A DNA stretch of 64,000 nucleotides, from positions 1,550,001 through 1,614,000 of the forward strand of contig JAUKPH010000023.1 of assembly GCA_030549335.1 (NCBI GenBank). The letters run 5' to 3'. The notes under the pieces were generated by a model that was given only the letters and a program-made list of their open reading frames with translations, searched no databases and had not been told where the DNA came from. The position numbers and the translations under genes were made by a program. Of the stretch, positions 12,141 to 22,959 are shown one piece after another. The stretch is from Pontederia crassipes. Taxonomy: Eukaryota; Streptophyta; Magnoliopsida; Commelinales; Pontederiaceae. The first letter of the stretch is position 1. Each line of letters begins with the position of its first letter.

Positions 12141-12223
12141 GCCTCAAGGTGGGGCTGGCGACGGCGTGGCATGGTATTGAATTTTTTTGTGCTCTGAAAA
12201 TGATTCAAGTCAAGGTGGAGATT

Positions 12224-12636
12224 TATTAATAATGCATTGAATCTGAACCCAATTGGTCCCCTACATAATCAGGCGCTTCAACAGAATTCCCCTACGGGAG
12301 TCTCGCTGCCCAGTCAGCGAGCCTATGGGGGGTCAAGGGGGGATCCCCCTGCGGGGGTTGCAAGGGGGCGGAGCTCCCTGAGCAAAATTTTTTAGGGGTA
12401 TTCTGTTTATGATTCGAATTTGATTTATTTCCTTATCATGGGATTTATTTAGAGTCACAGTCCGTATGTAATTTCTATCATCTGTTAAAGGGAGTGCCTA
12501 TATAAACTCCCTAGGGGTCTAGACAGAGACACATCCTTGTAATCGTCGTTATTTCATAACAAAGAGCCGCCGCCATTTTTTCTTCTTCGCGTTCTTCTGT
12601 GTTTCGTGCGACCCCTCTCTCCCTCTTTTTATAACA
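12224..12636 (+). repeat. Tork-1 3' LTR
   Basis: It starts immediately after the polypurine tract (TATTAATAATG, a change from the 5' copy's TGTTAATAATG) and ends ATAACA. It is 34 bp shorter than the 5' copy, mainly through losses within the G-rich part and the central region. Confidence 0.88.
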
Positions 12637-12641
12637 ATTAT

Positions 12642-12926
12642 CCAAGCAATTACTCTTCCTTTGCTATTGTCTCCAAAAGTGACTTTTCCGCCATTTTTCT
12701 TTTCCAAGGTGATGAAGTTTGATGCATCGCCGGTCATGTTTTTGGTCATGTGTTTGATGAAGTTTAATACATTTTCCAAGGTCATGTGTTTTCCATCATT
12801 ATGCTTTGGAGCTCCCTGCAAGAAAGAAATTAAGAGTCTCATCTTTTTGGTATTCAACCTTGCTTAGGTCCATCTTGGTTAGAAATGGTCCTTTTCGGAA
12901 CCTAAATTTTCTTTATCCCTTTATTT
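12642..12926 (-). pseudogene. Sirevirus protease region, fossil
   Basis: The minus-strand reading includes MTGDASNFITLEKKNGGKVTF followed by GDNSKGRVI, the segment around the protease and the start of pol in Sireviruses. It is a short island left between the Tork-1 insertion and the solo LTR. Confidence 0.8.
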
Positions 12927-12931
12927 ACTCC

Positions 12932-15579
12932 TGATAGTGAAATTATGGAGTATAGTGATAACTTGCTAATTTTGGGGTTAAAAGTGAGATTTTTCAACTT
13001 TTGATTTAACTCCCTAATTCACTCTCTATTGCAGTGCACAGGTCAATTGTAGTAAACCCTAAATATCGTATCCACAGTGATTTGAAGCCAAAGACTCCCT
13101 AAGATAATCTAGACTAATCCTACTTTAAGTGGTAAAAACAGGAAATTAAAAAGAATAGAAAACAGATTTTTAATTGTGGCAAAAGGATAACTATTTTTGA
13201 ATTTTTGAAAAGTTATCAAAACTGAATTATAAATGCTGAAATAAGGGCTAAAAGGGTTTATCTATCAATGAGGAAGGTTCTCCTAGGAGTTAGGGTTCAT
13301 CTAATTCAATTACGGAAGGAATGGAACAAGTTATCAATACATGTCACTTCTAATTCAACTTGGAAATGGGTTGTTATCACAGCATAATAAATCAGGACTA
13401 ATTATCATATTTTCATATGATTGATTAGTTAAGTTGGATTAGAAAAGGTCCTGACTAAAATCAAGTTAACATTAAGCTCAAGATCTCCTTGCTGATTTTT
13501 GGCAATTCAGTGAAATCTGAAATGATAAGAATCAATTGCACTTTAAATATGAGGGAATTACTTCAATTAACTAAATATGAATGAAATCAATCTAATATTA
13601 GTGCAAATGCTTCTTAATTTATCTCAAAACTACAAGAGGATTTTAAATCAGCCTCTCAGCTGCAAATTAAAATGAAATCCACATTTTCACTAATGAGTTG
13701 GATGAAATCAGCACCTAATTACATATGGGAACTCAGCAATGTCATTGCATCTTGGTCCATCTCTGAACATCAAGATAACCTTAAATTCACCTCTCAGTGA
13801 TAAAATAAAATCAGAGGTTTACAATAACAAAGAAGAATCCCACAGATTCATGAAATCAGATTTGAAAATTAGGATTGAAAATCAGAAATCAGCATTGAGA
13901 AGTTTGCAATAATTCAGGGATTAAAACCTTAGAAATACCATTGTCTCTTGATTCATTTCTGAACAAGATTGAATCCATAAGAAACCTCTCAGTTATTAAT
14001 TCAATTAGGGCTCCACAATGATGAAAATAAATTTGAACAATTCAGGAATCAGAAATCAGAAAAATCAGAATTCAGAAAGTAGAAAATCAAATTCCTAATT
14101 GGGATTGAATCTAGAAACTTGGCATTGGTTCTTGATTCATTTCTGAACAAAGAGTAGATCAAAGGACAACTTCTCAATTGTAAATACAAGTAGGATCTTA
14201 CAATGACAAGAACAGATTCATAACAATACAAATTTCAGAAATCAGAAATTGAAATTTGAACTTGATTCAGTGCAGGAAAACAGACTTGTCCCTAATCCAT
14301 CCATAATTAATCTAGACTACTACCCTATCCTAGGAGACATGGAATTTAGCTCCTCATAATTACAAAGTTAGATACATCATAGAATGAAAAATAGAAGCAA
14401 TTCATCCTCGAATGAAGGATGTCGATAGGAATCAGCAGCATTCAGCTCCTTCTAGCTCCACTTCAGCTCAAACCAGCTCAGAAGCAATTCATCCTCGAAT
14501 GCCGGCCTCCCTCGATTCCAGGGTTTCTTCAGCTTATATATGTTTTCTGTGCACCCTTTGATTAGCATCAGAATGTTCCCTTCTCTTGATTCAAGCCACC
14601 TGTCCAATGGCCCTGAAATTTTCAACTGCTGCAGCAGCTTTTGGACAGCAAAAGCAAGTGGTCCCCCCTACTTTTCAGCTGAATTCAAATTTTTATTCCC
14701 TACTACAAAGGTCAAAATAGCAAGCATCAAAGTCCTTGAATGGGGTTTTAACAAATAAGAATTAGGACAATGATAATTATCAACTCAAACATCAAATGAG
14801 ATTTGGTGTTGTGCAAGAATGATACCCAATATCAAAAATAATAATTTTGGAACTCGGAATGATAACTTTGCACCATATTATGGAAATTGTCCAATTATGA
14901 GTGGTTCAAGGCATTGAAGGCATCAAAGGGATTAGTATGGCAAGTGAATGAGGTCAGAAATCAAATGTAGATAGGATCTCATAGTATTGATAACTTGGTG
15001 ACCCGGAATGATAACTTAGTGCCATAAAAATGATAACTTGTCATAACTTTGATTGTGGTTATCCAAATGTGATCAAATCAGAACAGCAAGGAGTTAGGAC
15101 AGTAATTTAATGATTGCCTAATGCCTTTATGTAGAATTGATACCCTTGCATATCCAAATGACAGTTTTGCCCTTAAACGATAACTTGACACTAAAAAATG
15201 ATTACTTGTGAAATGATTGATAACTTTGCACAAGTTGGAATATGATCATCCAAATATGATTAATTTATGATGGCAAGGGATTTAGGGCAAGATAATCACT
15301 AGAAATCACTTAGATTAGAAAAATGATAACTTGCACTTTTGGAATGATAACTTGCCCAAAAAAATGATAACTTGGCATAGAATTGTTATTTTTATAGATT
15401 TTAGCAATTTAGAACCTCTATGCACATAGAATTAAGTGTAAAATGAGAATGATCAGCTGGTTATCACAATCCATTGCATTCCATGCATAATAGGCCAAAA
15501 GTTAGGCAAAATGGGAACTCGATATGGGTGAATTGAATAGAAAATGGGATAAAAACCTATTATGATCAGCTAGTGATCA
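12932..15579 (-). mobile_element. Solo Gypsy LTR (Tat-like), 2,648 bp
   Basis: It has TG...CA termini and an exact target duplication ACTCC (12927-12931 and 15580-15584). Its ends match the LTR at 30226-31970: both carry TATGATCAGCTAGTGA at the right end, and both share CGTATCCACAGTGATTTGAA near the left. No gag or pol is present, so this is an LTR left after recombination. It holds a long stretch with scattered AATGATAACTTG repeats (about 14,860-15,380) and a direct repeat AGAAGCAATTCATCCTCGA (14393 and 14481). Confidence 0.85.
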
Positions 15580-15584
15580 ACTCC

Positions 15585-17140
15585 TTTTCTAATTCTGCAG
15601 TCATAAGAATAATGCTCCTCATATTCACAATGAAAACAAGTAATATGTGATCTTGTGTAACTATGCGATGCTTTAACAAATAAAATTCTTTTGTCATTTT
15701 TCTTTTCAAAAGAGTTAAAACTAAGTCCCTTTTTATTTGAAGACATTCTAGATCCACTAAGTACGACATCTAACATTTTACTTCAATTAGAAAATTTTTC
15801 AAGTTCATCTTTTCAATTCTTGATTTCTTTGTTCAAGAATGCACATTCTACATTTTATTTTTCACATGATGATTTTAGTGTACTATTTTCCATTTTCAAT
15901 TCTTCAATTAAGAATTCTAAGTTAGAGTTTTCTTCATTCAATATATCACATTTTTCACATGCTTTAACATCCTTATTTTTCTTTTGCATGCTTTCAAGCT
16001 CTATTTTTAGGTTATCATATTTCTTTTTTAGGCACTCATATTTATTAATAAGAATTCTAAACTCATTATGCACATTAAAGGATTCACTATCATTAGAATC
16101 AGATGAGTTAGATGATACCTCGTAGCTATTAGCCATTAAACATATGTAGACTTCTTCATCATCACGGCAGATGTTGGAGTCATTTTCTTCATCTTCTCTT
16201 TCATCCCAAGTGGCTCGAAGAGCCTTTTTTTTCCTTCTTGAGTTTTCTCCATCTCTTTCCTTTTTGACGAAATTTGGACATTCATTTATATAATGTCCAA
16301 TATTTTTACATTCAAAACAAGTTATTTGATTCTTGCTTGATGACGATCTTTTTTTGGTAAAGCCATTATTCTTCTTTTGCTTGGCAAACTTGAGATACTT
16401 CTCAAGCTTCTTTTCATATAAAACAAGATTCTTTTCATCAAGATCCTCATTTTCTTCATTTGTGTCTTCGTCATCTTTATTTGCTTTTAAAACCAAGGTT
16501 TTTCTTTTTGGAGCATTTACTTTTTCACCTTACTTGATCCTGATCTCATAGGTTAAAAGTGAACCTATAAGATCATCAAAGTCTCACTTGTTCAAATCCT
16601 TTTTTTTAATCACCGTTCTTTTTGTATGCCATTTGGAGCAGAGGGACCTGAGATACTTTTTTACCTTTTGAGGCTTAGTTCTTGGCTCGCCCAAAGAGAC
16701 TAAACCATTCACAATATCATTAAAGCGAACAACCATCTTATTTATAGATTCATTTTCATGCATATTGAAAGAATCGTAATGGTGATATAGATTATTCAAT
16801 CTAGATTTCCTAACTTTATCTATTCCTTCATGAGTAATAATAAGTTTCTTCCAAATGTCATTGGTACTTTGACAACTAGAAATCCGATTAAACTCAGTTG
16901 GATCAAAAGCACAATTAAAGATATTTTTTACTTTCAAAACAAGTTTTATAAAAAAAATTCTTCCTTCGAAATATTCCAAAGGAGATTTTCCACGTTAATC
17001 AAAACCTTTTTGAACAATGTCCGACATATCAATATCAATAGAACAAACATAGTCTTGCATTCTAATTTTCCAATATGCAAAGTTTGATGCATTAAAAAGA
17101 CAATTAATAGATTGACCTTCGGAAAAACTCAATCCACTTG
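15585..17140 (-). pseudogene. Sirevirus gag, fossil
   Basis: On the minus strand the gag starts near MASSGLSFSEGQ (about 17,140). It has the gag body (DIWKKLIITHEGIDKVRKSRL ... INKMVVRFNDIVNGL), a CCHC knuckle CFECKNIGHYINEC (about 16,280-16,320), a glutamate- and asparagine-rich coiled-coil stretch, and a second cysteine motif CFHCEYEEHYSYDC near 15,630. Sirevirus gags are long and carry these parts. It is broken in several places. Confidence 0.87.
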
Positions 17141-17189
17141 ATGCCATAGCTCTAAATATTTTTAAATCTTAAACAAGACGATTAAATCT

Positions 17190-18137
17190 TAAAGTGTGAG
17201 TAAGAGAGCAAAAACAGAGAGACACGATATGTTCATGAGGTTCGACCTCAACCCTTTGGCCTATGTCCTTGCTCGGACTTATCGTTCTCGAGACCGTCGG
17301 AGATCCACTAGCATTCTCTTTTCTTGTAAGGAGAGAATGATCCTATTTACACCACACACCTTTTTCTCCGATCAAGAGGCAAGGCACTCCTCTTTTACAA
17401 TGAGCTCTCAATCTCACTAAATCAAATAATAATGATTCTCTCTAACTCTTTTCTTTTACAAAATTTTCTCATACTCAAAGCTTAGAAGAGAAAAGGGAAG
17501 AACTTGCAAATTTAAGCTCAAGAACTTGAAAGGAACTTTTGAATGATCTTGCTTGTTTGAATGAGTTTTCTTCATGCTTTAGCTCTCCTTTTATAAGCTT
17601 CTACAGGTGAAGATTTCATCGAAAACTTCTTCCACAATTTTCTCCTTAAAAAATAGCTGTTACTATTCATCTGACACTATGACCAATCGACCGTGTTAAT
17701 GGGCCGGTCGATCGATCAATAGGACTGTTACGGTGTATCTACGATTTTATCCGCTGTCCGATCGATCTGTCGGTCAACTGATACATCGACTGGTACATCT
17801 CGACATCGATTGATATAGTCTCGACATTGACTGGTATCGTGTCATCATTTATGAATTCATTGTTGTACTGACCGATCAACCGGTGCGATGACCGAACTAT
17901 CAATAAATATAGTCTCGTCATTTCTACTGCCTGATATCAATTGTCCGGTCTCCATGGCCGGTCGATCGGTTGGTCGACCAGTCGTGTGCTGAATGTTCAT
18001 TTTAAAGATTTAATTTGGCATTTTCTTCTGCGACCGAGGTCATATCAGTCCTACACATGTATTCTCATCACTTGAGCATAGATTAGTAACTTTTATGTTC
18101 AATTTAATTTGTTATCATCAAAATATAGGATTTAACA
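17190..18137 (-). repeat. Sirevirus 5' LTR, incomplete on its gag side
   Basis: Aligns with 1205-2137 over nearly its whole length, including the TATA box (minus strand, near 17,588) and the GACCGGTC-type palindrome array (about 17,690-17,975). The last ~95 bp of the 3' LTR, towards the primer binding site, have no counterpart here, and the usual primer site is not recognisable. It ends at 18137 beside the TCATG duplication. Confidence 0.82.
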
Positions 18138-18173
18138 TCATGTTCATCTTGCAAGTTGTATTTTATGATAAAA

Positions 18174-18202
18174 TAATATAATTATATTAAACATTATATA
18201 TA
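18174..18202. repeat. TA microsatellite
   Basis: About ten TA steps in the right arm of the small element split by the Sirevirus. Confidence 0.7.
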
Positions 18203-18612
18203 TATATATATCTCAAATAATTAACTTCAAAAAGTTAGATGAAAATTTATTTAACTACTTTTTAAAATAATATACTAAGTAGTTTGATTTGTGATGGAAA
18301 TGAATCAAACTTATTGATTATATTGTCCATAAATGAACATATTACAGTATAAATCTTTTCATATATACTCATAAATACAATAGTACATTATATTTATGTA
18401 TATTTCATAAGAATAAAATGGCCTATTAATATATTTTTAGGAAAAATATATGGTATATTATTATATATAGTATACTTAAAAAATTAGGGTCCAACCATAA
18501 TTTCTTTTTTAAAAAAACATATATAATATATCATTATAAATATAGTATAACAAAAACGTTAGGGGCGGGGCAAGGCCCCTCGTAACCCCTACATAGCTCT
18601 GTCCCTAAACGA

Positions 18613-18796
18613 GATGATCGATATAGTTGATGAAGTTGAGAATATTCAATTAGCCATTGACGCTGAGCTAATAGAAGAGTTCACTTGAAGTGATCTTTTC
18701 GAAGCGAATGTTGACAATTTTATAGATGATGACTCGAATCAAAATTATAGCGATGACGATGAAGATAATGAGTCAGAATATGAGAGAAGTGATTGA
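18613..18796 (+). pseudogene. CACTA-1 TnpD acidic tail (continued)
   Basis: This continues the transposase of 1-860 after the nested insertions. It encodes an acidic tail (VDEVENIQLAID..., NVDNFIDDDSNQNYSDDDEDNES) matching the minus-strand copy at 52714-53103. An in-frame TGA at 18686-18688 lies within it, and the natural end is TGA at 18794-18796. Acidic C-termini are usual in CACTA TnpD-type proteins. Confidence 0.75.
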
Positions 18797-18899
18797 ATCA
18801 CGTAGTTGTTTTAAAAAATTTATTTTTTTCACTAAGTATCTAATTTTTTTTCACTAAGTATCAAAATTTATTTAAATTTTTCTCACTATGTAAATTTAT

Positions 18900-21125
18900 C
18901 TAAATTTTTTCATGCATGGTTACATGAGGTCGAGCTTCAGGTGCATCTCGCTCTGCTAGGTGCTCGCTCTCTATTAGTTATGCAAGTCGACCACCAAGTG
19001 ATATATTTATTGTGTAGCTTATTCATATTCGACTAGTTGGTACTAATTAGTAACATTTTTTATGGTGATAGTTGCTCTATTGTCGACGGGGCATATAGCC
19101 GGATTGTCACATAATAGGCGGCCTGGTGTATCATCTCGATTGCATGACGACGATCGGCATGTCATGAGAGGTTATTTTTGTGTATTTAATAAATTTACGT
19201 ACATGCAAATGTTTTAACTATTGTTTTACGGTGAGAGTTGCTATGCCTTCGTTGAGACCATGGATGCTTCTCCACATTCCAGCGTCTATTCCACATGACC
19301 ACACGACGACGACAGACATATTACTCTAGGTGATATATTAATTAGTATTATATTTATAATTGTCATGCAATTATATTAATCATTTACTATTTTAATGATT
19401 GCCAGTTGTGACGTCGTCGATGGGGCACACATTTGAATCAACACGTTCTGACGGGCGGATTACCAAAGATCAAGCAGCGCTAGATATCGCATGGGGTGCG
19501 AACTTTACTATTGATATATAAACTATCATTAGTTTAATTATGTATTACACTAATGATTTGTTCTGCAGTCTCAGCCTACTCTAGTTGTAGCATATGATGA
19601 TTCCTCTTCGACAGAAGAAAAGAGATGCCACGATAATGGGGTGGTTACCGTGAACAACATTGCTCAGTCGTAAGTTAAAAAAGTTCTATAAATTTTTTTA
19701 TAGTTTTGCTTATAAACACAAAATTAATTCATTTTCGTAAACTGCAGGACCGTTTTCACACACACTTCTATTGTGTAGGATGTCAGTGCTTTTGTGCTTT
19801 TCTAATTGCCGGAAGGGGCAGGATCATGGAAAGATGTCCTAAATCAAGTGTGGGTTGATATCTTTTTGGCATTTAATATATGATCTTTTTTGCATTATAT
19901 ATTTTGTTTATATTATTTTTACATTACTAACATCTATGATAATTTTTAGAAAGCAAATCAGTTCCATCCATATCTAAATTTAGGTTGCTCGGGAGAGTGT
20001 TTGAAAAGGTGGCTGTGAAACACCTCAGAAATAAGCTATATAAGTTTTGCAAACCCATTATGTACGCCGATCTCAGTTTGGAGCAGTGCATACAAAGATG
20101 CTCGAGACATATTAGGCACCCAGTTGGAGAGTCATTATGTAAGAAGTGGTAAGTTTGCATTTGAATTATTTTATTAAATTATAATTTTACAAAGTCCAAA
20201 TATTTGATGTTGATACAGGATGGATGAAGAATGGGAAAGAAAGTCTACAAAAGCAAAAGTTAACAGATTTTCAAAACCCGAGGCACACATCCACATAAGC
20301 AGCTCCATTCAATTTGACGAACATCAAAGACGTATGGTAATGTCGGTAAAAAAATGGAATAATCAAACTTTTGTCTTATAATTATTTTATAAAAGTTGAA
20401 ACTTTATTGTAAGAGGAAAAACAAGGTGGTACTGTAGACTTTCGCGCGGTCTACAAAGCACACATAAGAGTAGGAAGACCATGACTTGGTCACACCCACT
20501 ACTCATAGAGTCCAAGTAGGTATCATCACATGTTCACTTGGTTGTTCACATTAGTGTAAATGATTTTTCAAATATGCAATGTTTAAAATTTTTTAGGATG
20601 CGTATAATCAGAAGATGGTCGAGAAGTACGGAGATGATCCTAGTACTCAGTCACCAAGTAACGTATCTCGAAAACTATTTATGTGTTCTAATGTTATAAC
20701 ACTTTGTATGTTTATATGTTTTTTGATGTTATATAATTTATATACAATTTGTCTATTTTGTGGAGGATGCAGCTGTTTGGGAGGAGGTGGCCGTCACGAC
20801 ATGCGGAGGATACCTACGTGGCCGAGGCACAGCCGTTCAGGTTCCTAGGAGGAGTGGAGGATATGCATGTGGCTCAACTGCTTCGAGTTCATCCACTGCA
20901 CCTAAGCTCACGTTGGACAACATTATGGGACTCATCTCGGAGCATCTATGTCAGCAGCTATCGCAATAGCTTTCTCAACATCTTCCTTAGCATTTGGCTC
21001 CCATCTTGGAGGCAATCCAGGTGATGCTCTAGCCACAAACTCAGTCCCCACAAAAGAAGACAAAGACCGAGAACATCGGCGTCGAATGTGAGAAATGACT
21101 ATGACGATGATAACGATTTAGGATA
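18900..21125 (+). pseudogene. CACTA TnpA-like gene (Transposase_24 / Ptta type), multi-exon relic
   Basis: This is the accessory CACTA protein thought to bind subterminal repeats. Exon-like pieces alternate with AT-rich introns. The first, near 18,905-19,005, is arginine/serine-rich (VTRGRASGASRSARCS). Later ones include LPEGAGSWKDVLNQVW near 19,810 and RVFEKVAVKHLRNKLYKFCK with KWMDEEWERKSTKAKVNRF (about 20,000-20,260). A segment near 20,420-20,480 (VDFRAVYKAHIRVGR) and AYNQKMVEKYGDDPSTQ near 20,600 follow. The last exon near 20,760-20,969 reads EDAAVWEEVAVTTCGGYLRG and ends LDNIMGLISEHLCQQLSQ. The same gene occurs on the minus strand at 50400-52650. The domain assignment is from memory of the family. 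Stops in some exons make it a pseudogene. Confidence 0.72.
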
Positions 21126-21289
21126 GAAACTTTTGTATTATGTATCTTTAATATATTTTGTTATGATGTATGATATCATTTGGCTATCTTATTAACTCTT
21201 TTGTTATGGTTTTTACTACTTTGCTTTAATATTATTGTCATCAATGTGAATAATGCATTATATATGCTTTGTATACTTTGTATGGTGTG

Positions 21290-21770
21290 GGAAGGGGACA
21301 AAACGATTGGAATATGGTGAAATTATTAGGATTTAACGTCCAATTAGCGTCGCCATATTAGCGACTCAATGCGATTGGATGCTATTTCAAATATATCGCA
21401 ATCAAATGTATAATGCATTATATAGGCTTTGGCATCACTTTAGCATCGCAACAGAGATGAAACACGACATAACCTTAGCATCTATGTAGCATCACATTAA
21501 GCAAAAGTTTAGCGCCACTTTAGCGTCTAAGTAACATCGTTGTTCTCAGTGCCAACTTTTTGTCGGGTTAGCGATGCCCTCAAGCTCCTCGCAAGGACAA
21601 TTTTCGCGTCACAATAACGTCACAATAGCGTCAACTTGTGGCGCTAGTAACGTCGTATTTGTAATCATCGTCGTTGGGACACTAATAGCTACCGAATGCC
21701 GGCATTTCTATCTTGCGACGCCATGTTGATGCTAATATGTGGCTATTTCATTTAGCCACGAGTTAGTGTG
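21290..21770 (+). repeat. CACTA-1 subterminal repeats, inner copy
   Basis: Many short variants of TTAGCGTCGC / TAGCGACGC occur on both strands. In CACTA elements such repeats are the binding sites for TnpA. This block resembles 22430-22940 along its length and belongs to a tandem duplication of the element's 3' end. Confidence 0.75.
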
Positions 21771-22260
21771 ATGGCCGAAAAGTACGGAAATGATCCTAGT
21801 ACTCAACCACCAGATAATGTATCTAAAAAATAATTTATATTTTTTAACGTTATAACACTTTATATGTTTATATGTTTTTTGATGTTATATAATCTATATA
21901 TAATTTGTCTATTTTGTAGAGGATGCTGATATTTGGGAGGAGATGACTAGCACGACACAAAGAGGATACATGCATGGCCTAGGCACAGCGATTCACGTTC
22001 CCAAGAGGAGTGAAGGATATGTAGGCTGCTCATCTACTTCGAGTTCATCTACCGCTCCTAAGCTCACATTGGACAACATCAGGGGATTCATCTCAGAGCA
22101 GCTATCTCAACATCGCAACAACTTTCTTAGTAGCTTCCTCAGCATTTGTCTCCAATATTGGAGGCAATCCAAATGATACTTTAGCCCCAGACTCAGTCCC
22201 CATGGGGCCAACGATTGTGTACGTGGGCGTCGAATTTTAGGAATGACAACGACGGTGATA
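21771..22260 (+). pseudogene. Duplicated last exon(s) of the CACTA TnpA-like gene
   Basis: A second, diverged copy of 20,605-21,120. It starts VMAEKYGNDPSTQPPDN, has an intron-like AT-rich stretch, then EDADIWEEMTSTTQRGYMHGLG and TLDNIRGFISEQLSQHRNN. It follows directly after the inner subterminal repeats, so the 3' end of the transposon has been duplicated in tandem as exon plus repeats. Confidence 0.75.
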
Positions 22261-22429
22261 ATGATTTAGGATAGAAACTTTTGTTATATGTATCTTTGAT
22301 ATATTTTGTTAAGATGTGTGATATCATTTTGCTATCTTATTAACTCTTTTGTGATGGTGATTACTAATTTGTTTTAATATTATTGTCATCAATGTGAAGA
22401 ATGCATTATATGCGCATTGTATACTTTGT

Positions 22430-22939
22430 ATTGTGTGGAAAGGGAACAAAACGGCTAGAATGTGGCAAAATTATTAGGATTTAGCATCGCATTAGCGACA
22501 CAATGTGATTGGACGCTATTTCAAATATATCACAACTAGCGTCAAGTTATGCCCCTTTAGCGTCGCGTTGGCATCACTTTAGCATCGTAACAAAGACGAA
22601 ACATGGCATAACCTTAGCATTAAATTAGCGTCACATTAAGCAGAAGTTTAGTACCACTTTAGGGTCTAAGTAGTGTCATCTTTCTCAGCGCCAACGTCAC
22701 GTCGAGTTAGCGACGTCCTCAAACTCCTCGCAAGGACACTTTTCACGTCATGATAACGGCGCAATAACGTCAACATGTGGCGCTAGTAGAGTCACATTTG
22801 TAGTCGTCATCGTTGCGACACTAATAGATACTAAATGCCATCATCTTCATCTTGTGCCATCATGTCGACGCTAATGTGTGTCTATTTCATTTAGCCACAA
22901 GTTAGCATTACGTTAGCGACGACAACCCTACGTCGCCAA
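22430..22939 (+). repeat. CACTA-1 subterminal repeats, outer copy
   Basis: A second block of TTAGCGTC-type repeats on both strands, leading straight into the terminal repeat. It is about 80-85% similar by eye to 21290-21770. Confidence 0.78.
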
Positions 22940-22959
22940 TCGACAAATTTCTTGTAGTG
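22940..22959 (+). repeat. CACTA-1 right terminal inverted repeat
   Basis: TCGACAAATTTCTTGTAGTG. Read from outside inwards it is CACTACAAGAAATTTGTCGA, the classic plant CACTA end. It fixes the right boundary of the element. Confidence 0.85.

Larger units (their letters stand above)
7736..12636 (+). mobile_element. Tork (Tnt1-94-type) Ty1/Copia LTR element 'Tork-1', fossil, nested
   Basis: Two LTRs (447 and 413 bp) flank a gag-pol region of normal size, with an exact 5-bp duplication ATTAT at 7731-7735 and 12637-12641. The element is 4,901 bp. The order gag, protease, integrase, RT, RNase H is that of Copia, and the proteins resemble the Tnt1-94 group. LTRs differ by about 5% by eye plus one short indel, so it is younger than its Sirevirus host. 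It looks nearly full length but is broken, with roughly eight breaks. Confidence 0.92.
1108..18137 (-). mobile_element. Sirevirus (SIRE/Maximus-type) Ty1/Copia LTR element, fossil
   Basis: A complete footprint. It has two LTRs and a 5-bp target duplication TCATG at 1103-1107 and 18138-18142. On the minus strand the order is 5' LTR, gag, protease, integrase, reverse transcriptase-RNase H, an extra env-like region, several GGGGGAG tracts, 3' LTR. That order, with the extra region after pol and the repeated GGGGGAG tracts, is diagnostic of Sireviruses. Net of two nested insertions the length is about 9.5 kb, normal for the family. The LTRs differ by roughly 10-15% by eye, so it is older than the Tork element inside it. 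It is broken in many places, in every coding part. Confidence 0.9.
861..18607. mobile_element. Small non-autonomous element (~0.7 kb net), itself split by the Sirevirus
   Basis: Sequence foreign to the CACTA transposase lies at 861-1107 and 18138-18607, about 717 bp once the retroelement between is discounted. The flanks carry a possible 5-bp duplication AACGA (856-860 and 18608-18612). The ends are imperfect inverted repeats: GACGGAGCTA near the left end against GACAGAGCTA in the reverse complement of the right end. The left arm holds a long G run (889-901), the right arm an AT-rich stretch and a GC-rich end. The superfamily is unknown. The boundaries were placed by comparison with the other TnpD tail at 52714-53103. 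Confidence 0.5.
1..22959 (+). mobile_element. CACTA (En/Spm) DNA transposon CACTA-1, 3' part; 5' end outside window
   Basis: A class II cut-and-paste transposon. The order TnpD tail, TnpA, subterminal repeats, terminal repeat is that of plant CACTA elements. The right terminus reads TCGACAAATTTCTTGTAGTG (22940-22959), the reverse complement of the plant CACTA end CACTACAAGAAA. The left end lies before base 1, so the 3-bp target duplication cannot be checked. About 17.7 kb of its length (861-18607) is later insertions, leaving roughly 5.2 kb of CACTA sequence here. Both genes have stops, so the copy is not autonomous. Confidence 0.85.
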
